Shown here: positions 37,801 through 49,966 of the stretch, one piece after another
How positions within the stretch are numbered: the first letter of the stretch is position 1
Layout of the letters: every line of letters starts with the position of its first letter
NCBI GenBank assembly: GCA_019096065.1
Contig: JAGUCH010000004.1
Span: 2,914,001-2,978,000 of the forward strand
Origin: Paracyclopina nana
Lineage: Eukaryota; Arthropoda; Copepoda; Cyclopoida; Cyclopettidae
Direction of reading: 5' to 3'
DNA length: 64,000 bases
Position numbers and translations under genes: made by a program
Notes under the pieces: model-generated
What the model was told of the DNA's origin: nothing
The model's input: the letters and a program-made list of their open reading frames with translations, nothing else
Database searches by the model: none

Positions 37801-40800
37801 CAATATAAACCCCAAGCTTTGATTTATGGCAATTCTATACAATAAAACTCATGCTGAGCAGAGTCACAGTTTCAAAGCTCCTATTTTCAACCAGGTTTTG
37901 AGCTGGTTTTTCTTTCCTTCAGTTTTTTTCTTTTTAAGAGATTCAATTTTAATGTCACTCTATGAGGCTTTTTTGGTTAGAGTTTCTCCCCAAAACACAT
38001 AGGAGTTTTTTGGTCACCGAGTTTCCTTGTCTGCATCCCTTGTACAGCTGTCAGTGTTATCCAAGACCTCCAAAAGCAACAATTTGAAATTCAACTGACA
38101 AAAAGCAGGCGCCACCACATCAGCCACACTTATGGAAAATCTTATTTTATGCATGAATCAAAAGATTACAGCAACCCCTTTTGTAGCACAATAGTAGAAA
38201 TGAATCTCATGCTGGCAAGGCAAGACTTGGAATATTTTAGTTGACCCCAACTCAGCATGTTTTGTGAATGGTAATCAGCACAACTTTGCCCCCAGCAGAG
38301 ATTGTTCATGTGAGTGCTGTCATTTGAGAAAACTCATAAAAAACTGGATGATTATTTTCAATTAGCATTGTTTGCCAATTCAAAATATTGTTATTTGCTG
38401 TCATGATCTCAGCATGTGCAATGTTTTGAAGTTTTTGGCATTTTCTTCTTCAGCTGCTGTCAGCTTGTCAAGAGACTCAAAAGTCACATTTTTTGTAAAA
38501 ACAGGATTTATATCCATCCAATTATATCCATATAGTAGATAAATGGGTCCACGTGTGCTCTGTATATTCAAGATAATGATCTGGAGATTTATTGAGTACT
38601 AGTAGGGGGCAATACAGCCCTAATAATTTCTTCATCATGATCACAAGAGAGTTTTTGCTGACCAAACTGGTTGCTGTCATGGCTTTTTGTTAACTATGAT
38701 GGATTTTGGCCATTTCACAGAGAGCTGGGGTCAACATTCAAGTCCCTTGTTAGCTGTCATGTCTGCTAAATTATGACCATGGGTCACATCTTTATTTTCA
38801 GCACACATCCATAAGTGGAGCAGGCTTCACTAATAAAAGTGAAAATATTGAAAAGTGGCTCCAAAAGATTAGGCCAGAGATTGTGACAAGTTTCTCATGT
38901 AAGAATGACAAAAATGTGGATTTTTGTCTCTCAGTGGCCATAAAAAGCCAACTAACTCGAGGCAGAAGCTACTAGGTTTTCTTGACCATTATTATTTACA
39001 TTTCCAAGACAAATTGGAGATTCTTGTGCTCCCATGAATTGCTTATAGGCTGGAGGCTCCTGCTGTCAAATAAAAATGTGTGTGCTGAGTAGGATCAAGT
39101 GAAAGGGGGTGAAAATATTTTGATTTTCATAAAAGTATGCAGCAACTGGCATTAAATCCCATCAACTATGCAATAATTCCTTATTTGTCAATGTACTAGT
39201 ATCAGAGATTACTTCAATCACATTTCTTGGCCCCACGTGGTAAATTCTTGATCGGAGGAGCAAAACGCCACAAAATTGTACACAGTGGCTGCCATTTCTG
39301 CCTCGATTTTCTCATGTCACAAATACTGACAGCTAAAGAAAATAAATGCTAGATCCCTTGATCTACAACAACTAGCCTTCATTTTTTCCCGTCAAAATAC
39401 TGGATTTGAGTATCTTGATGGCAGATTTTCCTTTTTTCAATTATGTGTTAATTTCAAGCCCTCATCATGATATTTGAGTTACGTTTCTCTTCATCTGAGA
39501 GTTGTAGCAAAATGCACTTGGAATACAAAAAGCCATTTTCTTGGAGCCAAAAAAGAGAATGGGAGAAGAAGAGGTAGAGAAGATTGCAGTGTGGAGTTCA
39601 GGACCTCAAGCATTAATTACCTTATGTACAGACGTGTCATTTGGCCAAGGAAGCCTGACCAGTGTGGGTCTGGGTTGGCAGTGAATTTTTGACTTTACTG
39701 CATTATGTGTATGTTCCCTTGTGCAAGTTACAGGCGGCAAATAGCTCCGTTTTTCCAACCTGTGCAAGGCATTCAAGTCCCAATTGTCTGTAGGGTCTGT
39801 GCACAGCTCATGGTCTCCATGCTCGCGTAGAGAGCTCGTCGAAAAAGGGTTGTAATCTGTAAAAAGGCAAAAATGACAAGTTAATTACTGTTAGCATGTG
39901 GAAGAAAACGCTTTTACGTTTTATCCACCTCAATTACACGTGGGAATTCCAAAAAGACCCGAGTCGTGTGCAACAAATAGTTATTTATTTCGAGCTGGGG
40001 CACGTAAAGTAGGGTCATTAAATAGCTGAGCGAGGATTTTAAAATGGAAAAACTCGAGTACAGCTTTACTAGCCCGAGCCTGCGAGGGCTGTAATTGTAC
40101 GAGTGTTTTTCCATTTTTAAATCCGAGGTCAGCTATTTAATGACCCAATTTTACGTGCCCCAGCTCGGAATATACAATTTTATATTCTGTAATACGATTT
40201 TTGAGTGTTTTAATGAAGTTACCGGGCTGCCCCGTGCCCTAGAAAATACTGCTCGGTTTTTAGTTGCTATGTGAATATCACTGGCTCTCATTAGCTAATA
40301 TCCAGTGGGTTGGGAGCAATTAAATAGACTTTCAAAATCCATTTCTTCAGATGTGTTCCTATGGCACATTGGTTAGAGCGCTAGGCTCTTGATTCAGGAG
40401 TCTAGGGTTCAAACCCCAGTCATTCCTCAACTAACTTTTTTTCTTTATCTGGCTAAAATTATGGTTAAAGTCCTATACATAGCATGCAATTATCATGATG
40501 TTTCCATAGCTCAGTGGTTAGAACATTGGGATGCTAATCCAACTGTCTGAGGTTCGAATCTTGGATGATCCTCTTTTTCCAACTTCTTTGGAATTTGCAT
40601 TACTTCCATGGAATATGAGGGGCATTAAATTACTTAAAATCCCTCAAATTTGATTCAAGGGCAGTTAAGTATTTAATATCCCCCAAATTGCTTAGAAAGA
40701 ACTGTGATATAAAAGAGCTGAGTCGGATCGGTAAACTGAATTATAACACGAGGAAATCGTATTACAGTATATAAAAGTTTTTAATTGGACTTTTTACGAT

Positions 40801-43800
40801 ATTTTCCAGGAAACTTTCAAGTACTTCTAATATATATTCTGAGAAGCCAAAAAAGTAATTTTCGTTCCTCAGGCATAAATACTACTGTGGGGTTCAATCA
40901 CGATGATAAGTAATAAAGTACATGTTTTTGTTTTCACATCATGTCTTGATGACAGTCATAATATGAGGCTCTTTGACCCTGGTAAGGACCATGATTTGCA
41001 TGTTGACTCAGGTTGCAGGCCGAGATGTATATGGTAATTATGATAAAGGAGCTCACGCACACACAAAAAAGCTCTCAAGTTGAAGAGTCATTCATTCAGA
41101 TAAAAGTAGAGAGAGAGGAAAAAGTACAACATAAAGCTGAAGAGAGGATTATTGATGGTGAGCTAGCGCACAAAATTGAAAAGAAAATGCGCACTGCCCT
41201 AATTTAAGGCAATATGTCAGTCGCTCCATCTTTTTTCGTTCCATTCCCCCAAAAGCTTCAACAGTCGTTTAGTCAAACGTGATGAAAGTGAAGACAAAGT
41301 ATTGAATATCAAGCGCTCGAAAAGGGGTGAATTCCGCTTGACAGGTCATGATATTATGCTACTTTTCACGTTTTTACCAAAACGCTTGTTTGAATGCTGG
41401 TATGACTTATGCCTTTTTAAGCCATTCATCCCATATTTGCCAAGATTTGGTCATCTAGATATATTCTGCACTTACAAAGAGATAGTGTAAAAAATAACCA
41501 GCAACGCTGCAGCCCTTTTTGAACAGTTAGAAGATGTTATCAAAACACTTTTCAATTCCTTAAAAGGGCACCAAGATCTTTACTTGTACCACCTTATACT
41601 AACTTTAGTAGTATGAGAAGGATGCTGGTCACTTTTAACACTGCTATGCAGTAAAGTTGTGCCAAATCTTTACTCAGGCGGTGTAAGGGTAAAAGACCCC
41701 GCCGCTCCTCTCATCATGCTGCACCTATTCCAACCCCTAACGCTCATTTCTCAGCTGCTTAGCAGCCGTGGCCAGTTGTTACACCCATAATTCACCCCCC
41801 TATTTTGGCCAATTTCCTGAAAAGCCATCAAAGATTACGATTTTCAGCACCCAACTCACTTGTGCAGTATGCTTTTTATGAATATATGTGCTACCTTAGA
41901 AATAACAAGGGAAAACAACCTCATAAATTCAAGTATGCTAATGTCTGTAAGCAAATTAGGCAAAAGTGGCCCAAAAATGCCAAGAACTCTCTTTACGACT
42001 TTCAAAGGGTGTGAGAGAGTGGTGGCATTTTTCACTTTATTAGCATATTATCAACTTTACTCCTTCACCACCTCCTTATACAGCGGCTAATGCAAGGGCT
42101 AAAAAAGGAAGGCGAATGCTAGCTACTATAAAAAATGGGAGTTTTGAATTCCTGAGGTCTATTAAGATTTTAAGCCTAACAAAAAATCATGGCTCGAGGT
42201 TGGGGGACACCGAAAAGTAAAGCCCCAACCAGAAATTCTGGGCCCTCATACGGCAAAAAAATCCTCAGTGAAACTTATACGTTTTATCAACATAGAGTTC
42301 TAGTCGTTATGTAACATTAACTGCCTTGACACCTAGGTAAAATCGAAAATACAAATTTTCCGTGTCACATTCGATTTTTCTCAAATTTTTTTCATAGGTG
42401 GTACGGAAGTTAATGTTACATAACGACATAAACTCAACCTGGGTAAAACGAAGGAGTGCTAACACGTTGAAATAACTTTCAGAAAACTTGGGAAAATTTC
42501 TGGTTGGGGCGCGGTACTCTTCCTAGAAATCTCATTCTCAACCAGTAATAACTAGCGGATAGCCAGGAAGAAATCAATATTATACCAGAAGAGAGCTAAG
42601 CTACACCACTGAGCTTTCCAATTTTTGAGAGCAAAACTGAGAGTGTAGTAGAGAGAAAGGCCAATAACAATCGCGAGAGACTACACTAGGGAGAGCCTCA
42701 TTGTGCGTTTGCATTTGCGTTTTGAGGGACGTGTTACATTACCAAGGGACAAAAGATGGGAAGAACTAAGAAAACTCCCAAGCAAAATGTCAAGAAACCT
42801 GCCACCAAAAAGGCCAAGGGGCCTGCTGCCAAGGCAGCTGGAGGTGCCAAGAAAAAGGTAAGCTCAAAAAGCTAGCATGTAGTATGATGCAAAGATCTAT
42901 TTTTTTCTGTTTCCAGACCAAGGAGTCTTTAAAAAAGAAGGCCAAGGCAGCAATTGACAATGACAAACAATGATCAGCAATACTGTCAAATGATTGCCAA
43001 ATGGCTGGTGTGAAGACTGCAAGTTTTTCATTTTACATCAACAATGCATTACATTATGATTTATCCCTCTCTAAAATAAACATTTGAGACTCTTTTCATT
43101 TCACAACAAACGTTTCTTTAATTGGAAGCTCCAATCATGTTCTTCCCACCTGGATGAGCAAGAATCTGAAGAAGTCCTCTTGTCTGACATTTTTTATTTG
43201 AGCCAATTTTGAGAACAAAAAGGAGGCAGGGGCAACATTTGATGAGACAGTTCAATTTTCTCACAGCTTGAGCCTTATACTACAAGGCTATATAACGACT
43301 TAGTTTTGAGCAGCTCACCAGATTTCACAAAGCTGCCAAGGCACACTTGAAATTCTGCTGGAGTCCAGATCATCACTTGATTTTATAAGGCCCATTGGAG
43401 ATGAAATGTGACCACTGTGAATACAATTTAGACCGCCAAAGCAATGCAAAAACCATCACTTTTCATCACTTTTTATGGCTGATACGTGAGAGAACTGAAG
43501 GAACAAGTCTAAGCTCCCAATTTGTTTATGGCGCCTGAAAAACTTTTTTAACAAGCTTTTATGAGTTATGGAGCTTAAAAAATAAAACAAAAATATTTGT
43601 AGGTGTAAAAATCTGTAATTTTTATTTTTATACACATTCTTTATACTAGTACATACAAAAGCATTAACTGCAGCTCTCAGTTTAAGTGAGCCTATTTGTG
43701 TATAAAGTAATTAAGAAAAACTATACAGTCTGTTTCAGAGAATTCTACGCACTTTGAAATCATAAGTTTGTGTTACGGATTTGATAAATGCTAGACAAAA

Positions 43801-46347
43801 TGGATATCGTTGGAAACCTTGAAACTCTGGTCTTCTTTTTTAATAATATCACTTTTGATAAAAATTACATTTGAAGATTTGGATTACAAGCCTAAAATAA
43901 AAAAGCACTCAAAAATGGCACCCATTTTTCCTATTTTTGGATGGCAATGCACACATTTCAAAATGGTCAAAATAGCGAATTTTGACTTTGGCTTTTTTGC
44001 GATAAAGGATTGTTCTTCTCAGTATTAAAATAACTAATGGTTCATCGGTGATTTTGATTTTATTATGAAAATACTTGATTTTAGCTGCATTCAGTAGGTG
44101 AAAAATTGCACTTTTGCTCTAAAACATTATGTTGCCTCGGAAATATTTTTTTATTTTTTTTTACTTATATCTTGTGATTTTCACTGCTACAAAACAGGTG
44201 GCAAAAGATTCAAGCTTTCCAACGATATTCATTTTGTACCGCATTTCTAAAATCCGTAACACAAACTTTTGATTTCAAAGTGCGTAGAATTCTCTGAAAC
44301 AGACTGTATATCCAGCTTATGCAATCGCTAAATAAAAAATATTGAACCACATAGAAGCTATTTTATGGGCTGCAACTAGGTTTCAATGAAAAGCTAAAGT
44401 AAGCTAAAAACCAAGCATTGAACATTGCTAAAAAAAATCTATATGCTAGCAAATTGATTTGATGCACTTTATACCATGCACAACCACACCTAGACCTAAA
44501 AGCTGAATGCCTTAACCATTTTCATGGTTTTCCGAACTCTAATTTTTCATCTCTGATAAAAAAGTGTGTAGGCCCTGCAAAGCTCAAATGGCTTGCCAAG
44601 CCAAATCCATAAATGCATCAGTCAATTTGTACTTGTCTCGGTAATGTAATTGTCCAAACCATTCACTACTCACTAGAATGACAGCCATTTTTTTTTATTT
44701 AGATGCTGATTAGTAAAAAACTGAAATTGATCATGAATCACAGCATATTGCAAACTTATTGCAATGGTTTTGCTGGTGGTGGTGAGTGATGTTCACCTAA
44801 AATGCTGACTGGACAAGCTGGCGACATCTGAGAATTGTACATTGCAATCAAGCCTTTTACAATGCTGACATTTATCTTATTCTTGATCATATCTCAAGTG
44901 AAATAATTTTTTATTCCCAGGCATGACCTTCTCTGTTTGTGTGTACACAGAGAGGATGTCACCTTTGCTTAAAAATATACTTGCATTGTAAAAAATAAAA
45001 ATCCAAATGTTTTGAGTAGGAAGGAAATGCTGTGATTTTTGGCCAAAAGATTTTGACCAAAACATTGCTGCCAGCGCATAGCACTATCTGATTTTAAGAA
45101 GTAATTAGCCGGAAACCCCAAATTAAAGAAAATATGGAACAACAGAACCCGAGTCAATATCCTCTTAGCAGCAAAATCAAAGTTCAGCTCAAAATCTCTC
45201 CTCAACTCATTTAGCAATCAGGTTTTTGATGCACTTTTCAGCTGGCAGCACACAAGTTAAATCTAATAGGGAATAGCTTCATTTTAACACCCATTTTTTT
45301 CTTATCACACAAGTGCAGCATAGCAAAAATTGGACAGTTGAGACGATAAATTGAGAAAATATCATAACTCCCCGACTGCATACAACTCCCCAGGAGGTCT
45401 GTTTACTAGTTCAAGTCATTTACTGTGGCTTGTCAGCACCCCATTTGGCCAGCAAAAAAGCAAATTATAAATTGAACTCTGCTACAGATAGTAAATATCT
45501 TTATTGTGCTGTTTTGACATGGTGGAAGTAAATAAATCATGAAAGTCTGTCTGAGAGGAAAATCCAATAGGCTACGGGAAAAAAAGCTCTAAATTTGACA
45601 ACTTATTGACCAATTTAGAGAGCTGAATTATGGTACTCTAGCATGCAAGGTCTTATGGTCAGAATTGATCCAGCCAAAAGAATAATGGGTGGGAAGATAA
45701 GGATCATCTGAGAACTAGTTAAAAGAGAAGCGAAAAAGCGTAATTTCAAGATTTTCGGGCGAGATTAGTTTCGTCAGTTGAAGAATTTGAGGTGAAGTGT
45801 GATGATCTTTTTCTACTTTTCTTTCGGTCCCTCTCTTCTTGGGGATTAGCCGACGAATGTCAGATTGAACACGTGCTTTTCACGAATTTTTACAAAGTAA
45901 ATACGAAGTAGTAGTAGTCCTCCAAAAATCTCAAGAAAACAGGCTTGCCAATTGCTCAGAGTGCATTTTAAAGCTAAATAACAGCGGCAATTTATAAACT
46001 CCTGCACTGCCCTAGGCCAAAAGCTTTTTAAAACATGGAAAAAGCTGGGAAATCTGTGTTATCATCAACATGGAGCAAGTGTGTCCTTTGAGTGCCCAAA
46101 ATGTGAAAAAAGTTGACCTATAAAAGGCAAGTCCTACATACACCCAGCAAGACACAAAAACCTGTTGGTCCCAAAGTGCATGCAGCACTTTTAAAACCTT
46201 GCATTATAGTTGCTGCCGAAAAATTGCAGTCCCAAATAATTGCCTTGAAAAAAGAAGAGAACAAATCTTACCAGAATAAGGTGGAGTCATTTGTGCCAAG
46301 CAAGTTGACAGCAAGGCCAGAATGGCCACAAGTAGCTTTTGTGCCAT
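31809..46347 (-). CDS. Pvf: PDGF/VEGF-related factor with C-terminal transmembrane anchor
   Basis: Six minus-strand exons, all phases matching: 46347-46272, 39856-39621, 36494-36396, 35370-35242, 34193-34024, 32079-31809; 326 residues. Signal peptide 1-19 (MAQKLLVAILALLSTCLAQ); prosegment ending in a dibasic site (LEKR62/S63); PDGF/VEGF cystine-knot domain from Cys85 (HCQPRPTLV) through RCGGEC (115-119) to CGCEC (165-169); two CxCxC clusters (187-191, 212-216) like those of VEGF-C and insect Pvfs; then a hydrophobic helix (about 264-285) and a basic 41-residue tail. The six knot cysteines are present, but the two that link VEGF dimers are His109 and Glu118. Expected role: ligand for a PVR/VEGFR-type receptor tyrosine kinase, here membrane-held unless cleaved. 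A separate small gene and several repeats lie in intron 1. Confidence 0.85.
33645..33659. repeat. GT microsatellite
   Basis: Seven GT units in a row inside intron 5 of the PDGF/VEGF gene. Confidence 0.7.
39991..40167. repeat. 177-bp palindrome in intron 1 of the PDGF/VEGF gene
   Basis: The left arm starts CGAGCTGGGGCACGTAAA and the right arm ends with its complement (TTTACGTGCCCCAGCTCG). The arms extend over about 65 bases each with few mismatches; the centre holds CCCGAGCCTGCGAGGGC. It is MITE-like and directly abuts the TIR element at 40171. Confidence 0.7.
40356..40428 (+). tRNA. tRNA-like module 1 in a TIR element
   Basis: An A-box-like TGGCACATTGGTTAGAGCG and a B-box GGGTTCAAACCCC are at tRNA spacing, with an anticodon arm GCTCT/GGAGT around TGATTCA. 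The acceptor ends do not pair, so a functional tRNA is unlikely. Anticodon identity is uncertain. Confidence 0.3.
40501..40573 (+). tRNA. tRNA-like module 2 (Ser GCT-like) in a TIR element
   Basis: TAGCTCAGTGGTTAG (A-box) and GGTTCGAATC (B-box) flank TTGGGATGCTAATCCAA, which presents the anticodon GCT. T-rich sequence follows. The long variable arm expected of tRNA-Ser is missing and the acceptor does not pair, so a SINE head or decayed copy is likelier. Confidence 0.35.
42222..42510. mobile_element. 289-bp MITE-like element
   Basis: Ends GCCCCAACCAGAAATT and its complement; an inner inverted pair GTTATGTAACATTAACT / AGTTAATGTTACATAAC sits about 90 bases in from each end. The tips resemble those of the element at 11451-12679 (CCCCACCAGAA). 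Confidence 0.65.
42756..42973 (+). CDS. Small lysine-rich protein nested in an intron
   Basis: Exons 42756-42857 and 42917-42973 give 52 residues. The protein is very basic (MGRTKKTPKQNVKKPATKK..., then KKKTKESLKKKAKAAIDNDKQ-like end) with Lys, Ala and Pro dominant and no hydrophobic core. The composition resembles histone H1 tails or HMGN-like nucleosome binders, but I cannot assign a family. Canonical donor and acceptor, an AATAAA 100 bases after the stop, and a low-repeat upstream region support a real gene. It lies on the plus strand inside intron 1 of the minus-strand PDGF/VEGF gene. A retrogene is unlikely because it is spliced. Confidence 0.6.
43075..43080 (+). promoter_or_regulatory. 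Polyadenylation signal of the small basic gene
   Basis: AATAAA 102 bases after the stop codon. Confidence 0.6.
43726..44306. mobile_element. Non-autonomous TIR element, family A copy 2
   Basis: Inverted ends of about 55 bases run CAGTCTGTTTCAGAGAATTC...CTGAAACAGACTG, flanked by TA on both sides as for Tc1/mariner insertions. The sub-terminal stretch (AGTTTGTGTTA..., ATCGTTGGAAA) matches the copy at 2462-2854. No transposase frame. Confidence 0.75.
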
Positions 46348-49207
46348 TTTTGTGGCCTCCAGGATTGACTGTTGAAAACTCAGCTTCTTGGCATTATCAC
46401 AAAATGTCTGGCTAATTTCGGGGCAACAATGACCGGTCCGCACTGCACGAGTCACACAACAAAACTGAGACAAGTCCAGGTTTTCTCAACCGGTCACCGC
46501 GCGCCGATTCCCGGCTGAGAATCCACGCGGTGTGCCACGCGCTCGCTACGATCACGCTCGGAAATAAGCAAAAAACTAAATTTATAGGGCTTCAATGAAG
46601 AAGCTGGGCGAGTCTATGGGATTTTTTGGCTTGCCAGCTCAACGGATTCATCAATGAGTATCACTGAAGCCAAACATTGCAACCAGAGAGGATTATCCGC
46701 GTGGCATGACTGGGTAAAATATTTACTACTATCTTTTGATACCCTTTTTTCTGTCACGGATTGATTGATCAATGGATTTTTATACTACGTAGGGGGCTTC
46801 AATTTTCAAATGGACGCTCACATTGATGTCATTTCCTTTTATGCACTTTTATAGCCTGGGCAAGAACAATTCACCTGCGGCCCTAAATACGTAGTAATTC
46901 AAAAATTGACGCAAATTTCCTAGGTTTTGGGAACGCCAACAGCTATAGCTGTCCTATTTGATGTTTGGGGGTGCTCCAGATTACATTAAACTCCCATAAA
47001 TCAAACTATTTGTTGAGCACGCTACTAAATCACCACTGTTTCCCCTGGGGATCAATCCATTACACAAGCAGGCATCCACTTGGCAAAATTCAAGCATTAA
47101 AAGGCTTTTCTGGTTCTCTGTCATGATTGAAAGTCCTGATAAAGAAGTCTGGCACTGAGAATTATTCATTAGCATCCTACTTTAGTGTGCTCAGTTCAAG
47201 AGCTGCTCAGACTTTCAAATGATGAGTAGAAAATTATAAATTCAGTCCTGTCATGAAATCTAAGGCAAATATGACATGAAGCAGAAGAGTTGTCCGTTGA
47301 CGACCAAGGAATAAGCTCTCGTAATAATGAAAAGGAAGATTTTTCATTATTGCCCCCCACTAACCCTACATCCTTTCTTTGTCCTATTCAAATATGTGTC
47401 GTATTGGTTGGAGATTTTGTTCACAATGTGCTGCTGCTGCTGCTTCTCCACACAATTGATCGATACACAGTGGGCGGCAAAAAAGCCATTAATGTCCAAC
47501 TTCCGATTGCTAAATACTGTACTTTACACCATAAAGCTGTTGCTTGGACCCCATTGTGCATCATTTCTATATTTTGCGGCACAAAACCAAGGCTTTCCTT
47601 TGTGTCATTCTGCTGTACTGCGTATTTTACAAATGCAGTCAAGGGGGGTCAAAACAAAGATGGGGGAAATCAAAGCTGGCGAAGAAAAAGTGCGATAAAA
47701 ACAGCAGCTCAAATGTAGCAGCAGCAGCAGCTGGCAAATATTTCACGTTATCTCAGTTTTCAATTTTTCGAGGATCCAGAAAAAAGAGAACCTACGCACA
47801 GCAGCAAATGCAATGATGTACTCCTAAAACTGGCCCAATAACATATAAGTAGAATTGTGTCACTGCTAAAGAGACAGTGAGAGCAATGATTGATGTAACA
47901 ACCCTTATTTTTGACTCACTCAGCAACGAGCATCGAGATTAATGATACAGAAATGGGTAGAAAAATGCCAGTTCTACACTGTATAAGGGGATTAGCATTA
48001 GCCAACGCGTTGTTTCTGTTCCTTATAAGAAATTCAAATCCCTTGACAAAGGATGGGTGGTCAACAAACCTTTGCTGGAGGTGCTCTAAATAATGATGAC
48101 ACTCGCTGTGAATTGATTGATGACCATTTTGGGGTAGTCCAAAGGAAACAATGGATCGGGGATATTGCTCAATTATTCCATTCTTGCATGTACAGCTCTT
48201 CTTGAAGACATTGTGAGGTGCTGTCAAAAGTGCGGATCATTTTTACACGCTTAATGCAATTCTATTTTGTCACTGTCTGGCAGAGTTAGTTGAAAAAAGA
48301 AGACTTTTGCGACAGCACCAGAGGCAATATCACAAATGCAGCTTGGCGGCTTCCTCAATAGAATTATTATTGCAGGTCTCGTAACCACTTTGTTAAAGTT
48401 TACTACCATTTCGTAGTAGCTACAGATCAAATGGCTGAGCCAAGGGGTTGACTATCTCACGTGTAGGAATTTTAATTTCTTTTCCAAGCTGAGCGCAGAG
48501 TGGCAAAATAATTGCATTGGGAGACTCCAATTAGCTTTTAAATATGGGCAAAACATTGCTTTTCAGAGCATGCTAATCGTGATCTTATCAGTTGCAGTTG
48601 GCATTTGCCGCCAAAATAGCAGCAATCTTTGAGCTGATCAATCATCAATTTTCAGTTAGCTGAATTTCTCAGAATCTCCGCGCGCTCCTCAATCGCTTGC
48701 GTAAATATAGTTTTGTTTGCCAAAAGGTGTCATTATCCCTTTTTGTCCGATGCTATTTTTAGCAAGTGGTCTTAAAGGATTTTCTGTCTTGTTTAAAGAG
48801 CTCAAATCATAATTTACACGAGGATACAAGCTAGCCAGCAGCAGATGGCAAGCAACTACAAATTACTCCTCATCTGAATGTTGTCATGTCTCAGTTTTTG
48901 GCAGGCAGGCATTTTTAAAAAGAGAGATGTCGGTTGGCACGCAAAAATTACCAGAAATTTGAAGCCCAGCCATTTTGTGCTCGGAGAGAGAGAGGGACTA
49001 ATTTTGGTGGGCCAGACTGGTCACACAAACGGCTCAAAGGTGGCAATCCAATTTGACCCAAACAATTCTGGCTGCCAGTAATTATATACACCTAGATCGG
49101 CAGACTTGCAATTCTTCTCAAGAATCCTTCCAATCTTCACGAAAAGAGAGGTAGATTCAGAGCGCCATCTACCGGCTTAGAAACGCTCAAAACTCGGAGC
49201 ATCCCGC
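46348..49207. other. Upstream flank of the PDGF/VEGF gene, no gene recognised
   Basis: The first 300 bases include a GC-richer patch (about 46490-46560) fitting a promoter. Further on are CAG/CTG-type short repeats (47425-47440, 47717-47732) and open frames without recognisable domains. Confidence 0.4.
49162..49175 (-). promoter_or_regulatory. CTCF-like binding motif
   Basis: The minus strand reads CCGGTAGATGGCGC, the same core as the motif at 18945-18958. The two share 13 of 14 positions. Confidence 0.4.
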
Positions 49208-49954
49208 TATATATATTAGGCTCTGCTGGTAAAAGGCACTTTTTGTGAAAGGCACCTACATAAATTGGCACTGCAACAATTGGCACTTTTTGTGAAAGGC
49301 ACCTACATAAATTGGCACTTTTGTACAATGGCATTGCAATAAATGGCACTGCCACAACTAATAGCAAGCAAGACAAATGAGCTTTATCAGGTACTCAAAA
49401 TTCCGCAAGGTGGTGACACGGTATTTTTGGGGTGCAAATAGCTTGCTGAGGTGTTCGCAAAGTTTGCAAGATTTGCATGCATGCGCTCAATGGCAAGGTA
49501 AGTGACCAACATCACATGATTTTTAGCACAAAAAAGGGGCATTTTCCGTTTCTTGAGCGTCAGTTTGCTATAATAGTTTCATTTGGCAAAATGTCCGATG
49601 TTAACATTCCTGATAGTAACTTTGTAATAGTAACTACCCAACCAAGGTTTTTGAATCTACACTTTCAAAGCATAAGGCCTCTCAGCAAATCAAGTATTGT
49701 TTCTAGCCAATTTAATCGACATCTTTCATATGTTGACCAATCTAATGTCATTTCAGCCAAGCGTATCAGAAAACACAGATTTTTTTAATCAAAAACGATC
49801 AAATAAATGAGATGGGTGGCTTATACTAAGGGTGCCAATATTATACAGTGCCTTTTATTAAAGTGCTAATATTGTATGGTGCCTTTTACAGTAGTGCCAA
49901 TTTATGTAGGTGCCTTTCCCAAAAAGTGCCTTTTACCAGTATACCCATATATTA
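49208..49954. mobile_element. 747-bp inverted-repeat element with GGCACTTTT modules
   Basis: The left end contains CTGGTAAAAGGCACTTTTTG then GAAAGGCACCTACATAAATT; the right end is its reverse complement. Both arms continue as short tandem variants of TTGGCACT / AAAGGCAC. The middle has a 103-codon frame without recognisable features. Confidence 0.65.
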
Positions 49955-49966
49955 TTATGCGACGAA

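Larger units (their letters stand above)
40171..40782. mobile_element. 612-bp TIR element carrying two tRNA-like modules
   Basis: Inverted ends share TATA-TCTGTAATACGATTT and its complement, with imperfect similarity over about 55 bases. Two tRNA-like sequences in the same orientation lie inside. No protein is encoded. Confidence 0.55.

Noticed and set aside
47290-47718. 142-codon frame with hydrophobic leucine run
   Set aside because: The leucine run comes from a CTG-type short repeat; other frames on both strands are equally open and no domain is seen.
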